From contig JABMNL010000031.1 in NCBI GenBank assembly GCA_013204585.1, positions 17,372-81,371 of the forward strand: a stretch of 64,000 nt of DNA, written 5' to 3'. Below, piece by piece: positions 50,176 to 57,975 of the stretch; position 1 is the stretch's first letter, and every line of letters starts with the position of its first letter. Source of the DNA: SAR202 cluster bacterium. Its GTDB lineage: Bacteria; Chloroflexota; Dehalococcoidia; Lucifugimonadales; UBA3495. The translations under genes were made by a program, and so were the position numbers. Below the pieces are notes generated by a model that was given only the letters and a program-made list of their open reading frames with translations, was not told the origin of the DNA and made no database searches.

Positions 50176-51342
50176 ATGGCTCTACCAGAGCGATTGAAAT
50201 TCGGAATCTTCATGGGGCCCTTTCACCGGGTAGGTGAAAACCCCACTTTAGCCTTGGACCGCGATCTTGAATTGGTGCAGTGGCTCGACCACCTAGGCTA
50301 TGACGAAGCTTGGATTGGCGAGCACCACAGCGCCGGTTGGGAGACTATCTCCTCGCCCGAGTTATTCATTGCCGTGGCCGCAGACCGTACCAAGCACATC
50401 AAGTTGGGCACCGGCGTGATTAGCCTGCCCTACCACCACCCATTCATGGTCGCCAACCGAATGGTACAGCTAGACCACATGACCCACGGTCGCGTGATGC
50501 TGGGCGTGGGGCCAGGAGCGCTCCCCGGCGACGCCTACATGATGGGCATCGACTCTACGACACAACGCCAACGCATGGACGAGTCGTTTGGTATCGTCAT
50601 GCGCTTAATGACTGAAACCGAACCCATCACCCACAAAAGTGAGTGGTTCCAACTCCAAGAGGCCATGCTCCAACTTCGGCCTTACACCAAGCCCCACATG
50701 CCCATTGCCGTGGCCTCGGTCCAGTCTCCGGCAGGCCCAGCCATGGCTGGCAAATACGGCGCATCAATACTAACCATCACCCGGCCCCGGGATCCGTCCG
50801 CCGGAAATTCCGATTTGGCCGGGCTATGGGCCATCGCTGAAGAATCGGCCGCTGAGCACAAAAAGACCGTGAACCGGAACGACTGGCGTTTAGTGATTCC
50901 CGTCCACGTGGCTGAATCCAGAAAAGAAGCCATTGAACAGGCTCGACTGGGCGCAGGCCGCTACCAGCAAGAGTACTTTGAACACACTATGGGCCGAGAC
51001 CCAGTAATCGACGGACCGCCGGAAAAGGTCATCGACGCCATGATTGACAACGGTACCTGGATTATCGGCGACCCCGATGACTGCGTAGCCGGAATCCGCA
51101 GGCTTGAAGAGCGTAGCGGCGGCTTCGGCGGCTTCATGGTGCAGACCGTAGACTGGGCGCCCAGGGAACAAATCATGCACAGCTTTGAGCTTATTGCACG
51201 CTACGTGATGCCCCAGTTCCAGGGCACAACCCTTAGCACCGCAGCTTCCAACAAATGGGCTTTTGAGCACAAAGACACCCTGATGGCTGGCCGGGTTCAG
51301 GCCATTGACCGGGCTAAATCCGACTACGCCGCCAAGTCATAG
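50176..51342 (+). CDS. LLM-class flavin-dependent oxidoreductase (alkanal/limonene monooxygenase-like)
   Basis: 388 residues from ATG 50176 (AGGGAG upstream; the frame opens at 50146). 'LKFGIFMGPFHRVGENPTLALDRDLELVQWLDHLGYDEAWIGEHHS' has the EHH flavin motif, and 'IKLGTGVISLPYHHPFMVANRMVQLDHMTHGRVMLGVGPGALPGDA' is typical. The C-terminal extension 'GFGGFMVQTVDWAPREQIMHSFELIARYVMP' marks the limonene monooxygenase/alkanesulfonate-like subgroup. Fourth paralogue in the window. Confidence 0.94.
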   Translation: MALPERLKFGIFMGPFHRVGENPTLALDRDLELVQWLDHLGYDEAWIGEHHSAGWETISSPELFIAVAADRTKHIKLGTGVISLPYHHPFMVANRMVQLDHMTHGRVMLGVGPGALPGDAYMMGIDSTTQRQRMDESFGIVMRLMTETEPITHKSEWFQLQEAMLQLRPYTKPHMPIAVASVQSPAGPAMAGKYGASILTITRPRDPSAGNSDLAGLWAIAEESAAEHKKTVNRNDWRLVIPVHVAESRKEAIEQARLGAGRYQQEYFEHTMGRDPVIDGPPEKVIDAMIDNGTWIIGDPDDCVAGIRRLEERSGGFGGFMVQTVDWAPREQIMHSFELIARYVMPQFQGTTLSTAASNKWAFEHKDTLMAGRVQAIDRAKSDYAAKS

Positions 51343-51363
51343 ACACCACCTCTTAAAACTATT

Positions 51364-51389
51364 ACTAACGGGGAGCACTAACGGGGAGC
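51364..51389 (+). repeat. Perfect 13-bp tandem duplication of the ribosome-binding region
   Basis: ACTAACGGGGAGC occurs twice in a row (51364-51376, 51377-51389), so the gene at 51391 has two GGGGAG sites, the nearer one only five bases from the ATG. Confidence 0.85.
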
Positions 51390-51390
51390 T

Positions 51391-52371
51391 ATGAAAGCGG
51401 TCTGGTACGAACGCAACGGCGCTGCGGACATTCTCGAGTATGGAGACATGCCAGACCCCGAACCTGGGCCGGGCGAGATCCGGGTTTGTGTGGCGACTTC
51501 TGGCGTGAACCCCTCCGACTGGAAACGCCGCCAAGGGCTGACCAACAAGATAGAGTTTCCCAGAGTCATCCCTAACCAAGACGGGGCGGGAGTCATTGAC
51601 GCCGTCGGCCCTGGCGTCTCCCAGTCACGGATTGGAGAGCGGGTTTGGCTGTTCGAGTCCCAGTTCGCACGGCCTTTCGGCACGGGGGCTGAATACTGCG
51701 TCCAACCCGACTGTCACGCTGTCCGACTTCCCGATAACACAAGCTTTGAATTTGGCGCAGGGCTGGGCGTTCCCGCCATGACCGCCCACCGCTGCGTCTT
51801 CGCCGACGGCCCGGTAACCGGCAAGACGGTCTTGGTCACCGGCGGAGCGGGCGCAGTGGGTCACTACGCGATTCAACAGGCCAAGCTGGGCGGCGCAACG
51901 GTCATCAGCACCGTTAGCTCAGACGAAAAGGCCCAGATTGCCCTGGCCGCAGGCGCAGACCACACCATCAATTACCGGGAAGGGGCAACCGCAGCCAGGA
52001 TATTTGAAGCCACCAATGGTCGGGGCATTGATCACATTGTGGAAGTCGATATGTCGGCGAACTTTCCCGTGAGCCAGCAAGTGCTCCGGTCATCTGGTGT
52101 CTTAGCCGTGTATTCCGCGGGGAGCAGCCAACCGCCCAACGTGCCGCTCAAATTCAGCTCCACCAACGTGACCGTTCGCATGGTGTTGGTCTATGACATG
52201 CCAGAACCCGCTAAATCAGCCGCTATCGCCGACATTACGACGTGGTTGGAGCAGGGTAAGCTAACCCATTTCCCCGGCCCCCATTTTCCTCTAGCCCAAT
52301 TGAAAGACGCGCACTTGGCAGTGGAGAACGGAGCCATCGGTAAAGTCGTCGTAGACGTTAGCTCTCTCTAG
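51391..52371 (+). CDS. Quinone oxidoreductase / MDR-family NADPH-dependent reductase
   Basis: 326 residues. Starts 'MKAVWYERNGAADILEYGDMPDPEPGPGEIRVCVATSGVNPSDWKRRQG', the zinc-free MDR (QOR) N-terminus, and the Rossmann motif is 'GKTVLVTGGAGAVGHYAIQQAKLGGATVI'. It reduces quinones or alpha,beta-unsaturated carbonyls with NADPH. It follows the monooxygenase by 48 bases on the same strand, so both may work on the same pathway. Confidence 0.94.
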   Translation: MKAVWYERNGAADILEYGDMPDPEPGPGEIRVCVATSGVNPSDWKRRQGLTNKIEFPRVIPNQDGAGVIDAVGPGVSQSRIGERVWLFESQFARPFGTGAEYCVQPDCHAVRLPDNTSFEFGAGLGVPAMTAHRCVFADGPVTGKTVLVTGGAGAVGHYAIQQAKLGGATVISTVSSDEKAQIALAAGADHTINYREGATAARIFEATNGRGIDHIVEVDMSANFPVSQQVLRSSGVLAVYSAGSSQPPNVPLKFSSTNVTVRMVLVYDMPEPAKSAAIADITTWLEQGKLTHFPGPHFPLAQLKDAHLAVENGAIGKVVVDVSSL

Positions 52372-52586
52372 CCCAGAATCTCCCGTATTAGCCTCAAAAA
52401 GGCCATTCACCAGTAGCTCGTCGCCTACGGCATTGCTTAACACGGTGTTGCTCCTGACAAATGCACACTGCTAACACACGACATTTACCGCCGCGTTCGG
52501 CACAATACTGACTACAAACTAGCGGCCCAATGTGGCCGAGGACAGGTGGGCAAACGGGCGTTACCAGGAGGTTGTTGGGCTGCGGG

Positions 52587-53270
52587 TTAGGGGAGAATGT
52601 AGCGGTAGCCCACCCTGGGGAATGTAACGATAATGCTGGGTTTCTTGGGATCGGACTCAATCTTCTCTCGCAAGGCTGAAATATGCCATTTGAGAGAATC
52701 CAACGAGCCGCCCTGGTCGCCCCAGACATTGTCCAGGAGTTCCTGGTGACTCAAGACACGGTCCTTATTGAGCGTCAGATAGGTGAGCAGGCGGTATTCG
52801 GTTGGCCGCATGTGGATCGATTCGCCCCTGCAACTGGCGTCATGGGTCAAAAGGTCCAACATAACCACGGTGTCTTGATAGCGGACCGGTACCTCGCCGG
52901 GCGGCTTAGCCCTGCGAACCAGCGACCGCACCCGAGCCAGAAATTCGCGCTTGGCGACCGGCTTAACCAGGTATTCATCGGCGCCAATTTCCAGTCCGCG
53001 AACCGTGTTTTCGGTGTCTCCCATGGCTGTGAGAGCCAAAATGTGGGCGTCGGAAATCTCCCTGATTCTGCTAATCAGTTGAAAGCCGTCCATAGCTGGC
53101 ATTCGAACGTCCGTGATGGTCAATGCCGGCCGAACATCGGCAAAAATTTGCAGACCCTCCCAGCCGTTGGCGGCGGTATACACTTCGTAGCCGTCATCTT
53201 CCAACCAACTCTGGACAAGGGCCTGAAAATCGGCCTCATCGTCAACGATCAATACCTTTGGTTCGGCCAT
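52587..53270 (-). CDS. OmpR/PhoB-family response regulator
   Basis: 227 residues. The receiver is intact: 'KVLIVDDEADFQALVQSWLEDDGYEVYTAANGWEGLQIFADVRPALTITDVRMPAMDGFQLI' with the phosphorylatable Asp, then 'ILALTAMGD' and 'YLVKPVAKREFLARVRSLVRR' (Lys). The C-terminal winged helix is 'PTEYRLLTYLTLNKDRVLSHQELLDNVWGDQGGSLDSLKWHISALREKI'. It is divergent from the Hpt gene, and the phosphorelay set up to 56.4 kb may act through it. Confidence 0.94.
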   Translation of the reverse strand: MAEPKVLIVDDEADFQALVQSWLEDDGYEVYTAANGWEGLQIFADVRPALTITDVRMPAMDGFQLISRIREISDAHILALTAMGDTENTVRGLEIGADEYLVKPVAKREFLARVRSLVRRAKPPGEVPVRYQDTVVMLDLLTHDASCRGESIHMRPTEYRLLTYLTLNKDRVLSHQELLDNVWGDQGGSLDSLKWHISALREKIESDPKKPSIIVTFPRVGYRYILP

Positions 53271-53420
53271 TGCGCCGCCGGTAAATGGCGACTTCCTCCT
53301 ACCAAATTCATTGGGAAATCACACACGAATTTCGTGCCTAAATTAACCCTTCTTGTTGCTATTAAGGTTAGAACACTCTATAGATTTCATGCAAGCCATG
53401 AAATAAATGCAGCTGCGCGG

Positions 53421-53792
53421 ATGACACAACATGGCCAAGTGGGGACAGGGATTGGTGCGATTCGGCAGCTACGAGGAACATTGGAAAAGTCCGGAGAAAC
53501 TATTGTCGTACAGGTTAACCCTAGAATCGGCGACATCGTAGAAAGCTATCTTCAGCATCGCAATAAAGAATTGGATTCACTGCTGGAGGCCCTGGAACAG
53601 GGAGCATTTGATCAGATAAAACACGTAGCCCACGACCTGGTGGGCACCGGCGGCTCATTCGGATTCGAAGATATGACCCTAATCGGTCGCTCTCTCGAGA
53701 GCGCCGCTGAAAATAGGCAGACCGACGAAATAAAATCGTTGGTCGAGGAACTGGCAGAGTACCTATCTCGTGTCGAGGTAGTGTACGAGTAG
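53421..53792 (+). CDS. Hpt-domain phosphotransfer protein
   Basis: 123 residues from ATG 53421; the start is uncertain because the frame stays open antisense to the regulator and TTG/GTG codons are available. The Hpt motif is 'IKHVAHDLVGTGGSFGFEDMTLIGRSLESAA', with the phospho-accepting His at residue 71 (H-x-L-x-G), within a helical bundle that ends 'SLVEELAEYLSRVEVVYE'. It moves phosphate between receivers. The neighbouring receiver-kinase and CheY-like proteins are natural partners. Confidence 0.8.
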   Translation: MTQHGQVGTGIGAIRQLRGTLEKSGETIVVQVNPRIGDIVESYLQHRNKELDSLLEALEQGAFDQIKHVAHDLVGTGGSFGFEDMTLIGRSLESAAENRQTDEIKSLVEELAEYLSRVEVVYE

Positions 53793-53916
53793 TGAGACTA
53801 CCGGTGAAGGGTGGCAGGGCTACGTATACACCGGCCACGGGTATACACAGCACGCCGCCACCCGGTTGCAGCCAGTCCTTTTTCATCCGTGAAGGGGCGC
53901 ACTTGCAAGGCAATGC

Positions 53917-55137
53917 ATGAGCATCTTAATAGTTGACCCATCTACAGATGAGCGGGCTAAGCTGAAAGACGAGCTTGAGTCTGCCGGATACGAAGACGTT
54001 GTATCCAGCAATTCTGTTCGCGAAGCTCTGGCCCACTACGGCGTAAATTGTTTGGGCAAACTAACTGCCAGCGTGGACCTGATTCTGATGGACCTCACCC
54101 TAGCCGAGGACGAAGAATCTGGGTTCCGCGCTGGGCCAAGACCCTCTAAGTCCAATGACCGTGCCGTTCTATTGGGTCTGGTGAACCAAAACGACCCGGC
54201 TGCAATAAAAAAGGCCGCCGAAGCCGGAGCCATCGACGTTCTCTGCCGTCCGGTGATTAAGGCCGAATTGCTAATGCGCATCCGTTCTGCCCTCGCTTTG
54301 AAGGGCGAACGGGAGGCGAGGGCAGAATCCGAGGCCGCACTGGAAGCAGAACTTACGGAAAAGGCCTGCGAATTGGAACAGGTTGTCTCCTACACAACAG
54401 AAGTCCTTTCCCTGGCCAGCCACGAGTTAAAAACTCCTCTGGCCAACGTTTCAGGATTCGTAGACATGATTCTGCTCGACTGGGAGCGCCACGGCCCACC
54501 CAGCGAGAAACAACAACGGCAATTAGAGGCAGTCCAGCGGAACGGCTACCGCATGGATGCCCTGGTGGACGACATCATGGCAATGGCCAAGATTGAGTCC
54601 GGAACACTGGACCTATCGCCCACCGACCTCGACTTGCCACGTGAGCTGGAAGGCGTCGTCGGATTCATCCAAGGACAACTGGATGAGAAGCATATGACAC
54701 TCGAACTGGTGGCTCCAGAATCAATAGTCCTGGTTCAAGCCGACGAACTACGGTTATCCCAAATTATGGTGAATTTGTTGGGAAATGCCTGCAAGTATTC
54801 ACCATCGGGCTCCTCAGTAACAGTGGTAGTTCAAGAATCCGAGGAGTTCGCCCAGATCGATGTTATCGATAATGGGTTCGGAATATCCGAAGATGACCAA
54901 ATAAACCTGTTTTCCCAGTTCCACCGAGCCAGGAACCCAGCGGCCCAAGTCGTTTCCGGCACCGGACTGGGTTTGTACGTAACCAAACAGCTGGTGGAAG
55001 CCCACGGCGGGAAAATTTGGGTACAAAGCGAAGAGGGGAAGGGAAGCACCTTTAGCCTAACTCTCCCCTGCAGTAAAAAATCGAAATCCAAGAGCAAAAA
55101 GATAGGCCACAGTCACCAGTTGGCCACCACAGCCTAG
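53917..55137 (+). CDS. Receiver-histidine kinase protein
   Basis: 406 residues. An N-terminal receiver (about 1-125) starts '[31 protein letters not shown]' and has Asp59 in '[15 protein letters not shown]'. A coiled linker precedes HisKA '[24 protein letters not shown]', with His169, and the HATPase domain with N-box '[13 protein letters not shown]', '[14 protein letters not shown]' and '[18 protein letters not shown]'. No transmembrane helix, so it is a soluble kinase that receives a signal through its own receiver. The acidic insert '[18 protein letters not shown]' in the receiver is unusual. Confidence 0.94.
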   Translation: MSILIVDPSTDERAKLKDELESAGYEDVVSSNSVREALAHYGVNCLGKLTASVDLILMDLTLAEDEESGFRAGPRPSKSNDRAVLLGLVNQNDPAAIKKAAEAGAIDVLCRPVIKAELLMRIRSALALKGEREARAESEAALEAELTEKACELEQVVSYTTEVLSLASHELKTPLANVSGFVDMILLDWERHGPPSEKQQRQLEAVQRNGYRMDALVDDIMAMAKIESGTLDLSPTDLDLPRELEGVVGFIQGQLDEKHMTLELVAPESIVLVQADELRLSQIMVNLLGNACKYSPSGSSVTVVVQESEEFAQIDVIDNGFGISEDDQINLFSQFHRARNPAAQVVSGTGLGLYVTKQLVEAHGGKIWVQSEEGKGSTFSLTLPCSKKSKSKSKKIGHSHQLATTA

Positions 55138-55214
55138 ACCACAAATTATTAATCGCAATTAAGCACCAGACGGCGTTAGCCGCCGGGCAGCTGCTTACAC
55201 TCAGGAGGTAAACC

Positions 55215-55595
55215 ATGTGCAAAATACTAATCGCCGACGATGAGCCAGATATGAGGGCTCTTTTGGCCGATTTGTTGATGGAAGCCGGACACGAGGTAAC
55301 CGAAGCCGAGAACGGCCAGGTTGCTGTACAGCAGGTTCAGAACGAGATGCCAGACCTAGTCTTGCTGGATGTGCTAATGCCCCTGATGAATGGCATCCAA
55401 GTACTGCAACGATTACGAGACGACCCAGCAACCAAGGCTCTTCCAGTTATTTTGTTAACTGCGTTCTCCTTGTCTGACGAGGAGACCGACATTTTAGATA
55501 CACCCAACACCTACCATGTGACTAAGCCCTGGCGTCGTGGAGTGGTGGAGTCCGCCATAACCTCGGCCCTGGCGCAAACCACTGGGGGAATCTAA
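55215..55595 (+). CDS. Single-domain (CheY-like) response regulator
   Basis: 126 residues after a strong AGGAGG site. 'KILIADDEPDMRALLADLLMEAGHEVTEAENGQ' carries the acidic pair, Asp52 is in 'DLVLLDVLMPLMNG', and 'HVTKPW' gives the Lys. A receiver without output domain that could act on the motility motor, or in the phosphorelay. Confidence 0.95.
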   Translation: MCKILIADDEPDMRALLADLLMEAGHEVTEAENGQVAVQQVQNEMPDLVLLDVLMPLMNGIQVLQRLRDDPATKALPVILLTAFSLSDEETDILDTPNTYHVTKPWRRGVVESAITSALAQTTGGI

Positions 55596-55618
55596 GCACC
55601 CAAAGCTAGTCCCCTCTT

Positions 55619-55648
55619 AGAAACACTGAGAAACACTGAGAAACACTA
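55619..55648 (+). repeat. Three tandem 10-bp units before a NarL-like gene
   Basis: AGAAACACTG, AGAAACACTG and AGAAACACTA. The 10-bp spacing places the units on one DNA face; the ATG of the next gene is at 55672. They could be a regulator-binding array. Confidence 0.75.
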
Positions 55649-55671
55649 ATCTTTACGCGGAAGTGATTGAT

Positions 55672-56367
55672 ATGGAGCAACTGCAAATACTCATCGCCGA
55701 CGACTCTGAATTCATGCGCATCGCCTACAAGCGGATTCTCGAGTCGCAGTCCAACCTCCGGGTTGTTGCGATGGCGTCAAATGGGAAAGAGGCGGTCCAA
55801 AAAGCAGCCGAGTCGGCACCCGACGTGGCTATCCTCGACATCCGAATGCCTAAGGTTGACGGCATTAAGGTGGCCCACGATATCCTGAAACGGCGGCCCG
55901 ACACGGGGATTGTAATCATCTCGGCCTACGACGACCTGTCCTTCGTCGCCGACCTGATGCAAAGTGGTGCGGCCCGGAAGGCCTATCTGCTCAAGAACTC
56001 TCTGTCCGACATATCCGAACTAATCCGGATTGTCGAAGCCGTTAACCAAGGTCACACCGTGTTGGACTCTGGGATTGTTCACAAGATGGCCCGGCTCTAT
56101 TGCAAGCACTCAGAATCGCTCAGCGCAGACCTCACCGAGACCGAACAAGACCTGTTGGGTCTCATGGCCGAGGGCTACGACGATGCCTATATCTGCCGTA
56201 ACTTGCACATGGACCAAGGGCAGGTAGAGAACAAATCTAACTCCTTATACAACAAATTCGGGATCACCGAGGGGACTTCCCAGGAGCGGCGCATAAAGGC
56301 AATCCAAGCCTTTGTCGACCAGATTCACCTTGTCCCTTTATCGATGGCGTCCAACACAGTTGGCTAG
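55672..56367 (+). CDS. NarL/FixJ-type response regulator
   Basis: 231 residues from ATG 55672 with GGAAG eight bases upstream (the frame allows GTG 55663). Receiver 'LQILIADDSEFMRIAYKRILESQSNLRVVAMASNGKEAVQ', Asp56 in 'DVAILDIRMPKVDG', 'AYLLKNSLSDISELIRIV'. The LuxR-type HTH reads 'LTETEQDLLGLMAEGYDDAYICRNLHMDQGQVENKSNSLYNKFGI', somewhat divergent in its recognition helix. Last gene before the archaellum operon and a candidate controller of it. Confidence 0.93.
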   Translation: MEQLQILIADDSEFMRIAYKRILESQSNLRVVAMASNGKEAVQKAAESAPDVAILDIRMPKVDGIKVAHDILKRRPDTGIVIISAYDDLSFVADLMQSGAARKAYLLKNSLSDISELIRIVEAVNQGHTVLDSGIVHKMARLYCKHSESLSADLTETEQDLLGLMAEGYDDAYICRNLHMDQGQVENKSNSLYNKFGITEGTSQERRIKAIQAFVDQIHLVPLSMASNTVG

Positions 56368-56380
56368 ACCGTCCGGGAAG

Positions 56381-56604
56381 GGGGCCAGCCGCTAACCGGC
56401 CCCAGAACCCGTCAGATGGTGTATGGAAAGTCATCACGCCAAAGACCCCAGACTCCTCGAGTTCTCCGGGTACTCCGGGTACTAATGAAGACTCGAAGAT
56501 AAACGGCCCAAAAAACAACTGGCCAACATTTCCGGGCGGCCCCCCAAAGGCCCCCCGGCGGCCCAAGTGGGGATGACCGCCTACCCGGCGGTCATCCATC
56601 CCCA
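56381..56604 (+). other. Structured GC-rich non-coding stretch upstream of the archaellin gene
   Basis: The 56368-56855 gap has no convincing gene on either strand. Two hairpins are visible: GGGGCC (56381-56386) with GGCCCC (56398-56403), and a longer one from GGGGATGACCGCC (56566-56578) with GGCGGTCATCC (56584-56594) and CCCC after it. Neither has a T run. A direct repeat and the operator candidates follow further on. Confidence 0.6.
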
Positions 56605-56736
56605 AACGCCCCCAATGCCCCCAGCACACCCTCATCGGCTTATTCTCGCTTCTTCTTTCGCACCAATTTCCCATCTCCACGCCAATCAATCCATCAACGT
56701 TTTCTATTTCTGACCATTTTCCTCAAGCAGTGGATT

Positions 56737-56782
56737 TCGCACACCGAACCCTAACCACATCGCACACCAAGCCCTCACCACT
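56737..56782 (+). promoter_or_regulatory. Tandem 23-bp direct repeat upstream of the archaellin gene, with an AT-rich -10-like box after it
   Basis: Units at 56737-56759 and 56760-56782 share 19 of 23 bases, each beginning TCGCACACC. Two units, each about two helical turns, ending 18 bases before TATATT (56800-56805), which is 50 bases before the ATG. It is placed as an activator site for the archaellum operon would be. Confidence 0.6.
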
Positions 56783-56855
56783 TGGTCTTGCGACGGGAAT
56801 ATATTTAACTCCGGCAAAGAAAAAACCCGGAAGAAATTCCCCGCAGAGGCCCAAA

Positions 56856-57713
56856 ATGAAAAACTTCATGAATGGCATCAATCGCTTCTTCAAAGTTGGT
56901 TTGAACGACCAGCGCGGCATCACCGGCCTGGAAACGGCCATTGTGCTAATCGCTTTCGTGGTAGTTGCAGCAGTGTTTGCATTCGCCGTCATCACCACCG
57001 GGCTATTTAGCTCAGAAAAAGCTGCTCAGTCTGCTTCTGCAGGTCTGGGCGAAGCCTCGACCACCCTAACTCCCAAGGGCGGTGTGGTCGCCAGGGCTAA
57101 CCCGGCCTTGAGCTCACTTTCCACCGTACAGTTCAAGATGACCAACAGCGGTTCAGATGCTGTCGGGCTCGACCCCAACAGCACTTTGCTGACTTACAGC
57201 GACACTGGAAACTTGGTCACCCTGGCTCGGTCAACCACCTCTACTGGCGTTGGCCTGACCTCGCCTTGGTGGTACTCCGAGTGGAAGCTCGGCACCGGTA
57301 ACGCCCTGGACTCCGGTGAAGTGGTAGAGATTACCGTCGGTTTCTTCTCCACAACCGACAGCACTACCGTCACAGCAGAACCCGCTGCTGCCGACTTCTC
57401 TTCCACTGACGTGACCCTGACGGTTGCCTCAGGCGCTCCGTTCGCCGTCAACGACGTTATCTATTTGGACAACGAACAGATGACTGTTACCGGTATTGCA
57501 GGTTTTGACCTCACGGTCACTCGCGGCGTCAACGGCACTACCGCTGCCACCCATGTGGACGGTCTCGCCGTAAATATCCTGAACACCACTCAGACAATGA
57601 GTGTGAGCACAAATGAGCCCTTTAAGGTAGAGCTCATCCCCGCCCAGGGCGCTCCGTTCACCGTGACGCGCACCAGCCCGGTTGAAATTACCACCGTAAT
57701 GGACCTGGGTTAG
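56856..57713 (+). CDS. arlB: Archaellin (archaeal-type flagellin) with an extra beta domain
   Basis: 285 residues from ATG 56856 (GAGG six bases upstream; the frame opens at 56730). A class III signal is seen: charged 'FKVGLNDQRG' and cleavage before 'ITGLETAIVLIAFVVVAAVFAFAVI', the archaellin/type IV pilin hydrophobic helix with the conserved Glu. The following beta-rich 'SSEKAAQSASAGLGEASTTL' and 'VVARANPALSSLSTVQFKMTNSGSDAV' are typical archaellin. At about residues 169-245 it carries 'VIYLDNEQMTVTGI ... LTVTRGVNGTTAATHVDG', a domain like those in phage structural proteins. It polymerises into the rotating filament outside the cell. Confidence 0.92.
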   Translation: MKNFMNGINRFFKVGLNDQRGITGLETAIVLIAFVVVAAVFAFAVITTGLFSSEKAAQSASAGLGEASTTLTPKGGVVARANPALSSLSTVQFKMTNSGSDAVGLDPNSTLLTYSDTGNLVTLARSTTSTGVGLTSPWWYSEWKLGTGNALDSGEVVEITVGFFSTTDSTTVTAEPAAADFSSTDVTLTVASGAPFAVNDVIYLDNEQMTVTGIAGFDLTVTRGVNGTTAATHVDGLAVNILNTTQTMSVSTNEPFKVELIPAQGAPFTVTRTSPVEITTVMDLG

Positions 57714-57740
57714 CTTGTAGCCCTTAGGGGCAATGTCAGA

Positions 57741-57769
57741 AGGGGTCGGCTTTTCGCGGGCCGGCCCCT
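57741..57769 (+). terminator. Hairpin after the archaellin gene (partial terminator candidate)
   Basis: AGGGGTCGGC-9 base loop-GCCGGCCCCT, a 10-bp stem with one G-U pair, 28 bases after the stop. The T run is poor, which fits a partial terminator or RNA-stabilising hairpin giving much archaellin and little of the motor proteins. Confidence 0.65.
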
Positions 57770-57975
57770 CTTGACCATTTAGCAGTCTCCTCACAGCGCA
57801 GGCCCGGTAGTGTCATTAATCAAGGGCCAACAATTCCCAGCACACACCATCCGCATTTCGCCTTCCCGATTCAACACAGCACTTATCCCCGTTTCATTTT
57901 CAAATATGGCAACACCCGGTACACACAGCAGGCGAAACGCATAACGCTTTTTAAACGGAATACCGGAGAACAAAA

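Noticed and set aside
52683..53420. Long plus-strand frame preceding the Hpt gene, antisense to the OmpR-type regulator
   Set aside because: The regulator on the other strand has complete domains; the antisense translation has no recognisable pattern until the Hpt region.
56379..56730. Minus-strand frame through the GC-rich stretch before arlB
   Set aside because: Translation is Gly/Trp/Arg-rich and explained by hairpin-forming GC-rich DNA; no ribosome site or similarity.
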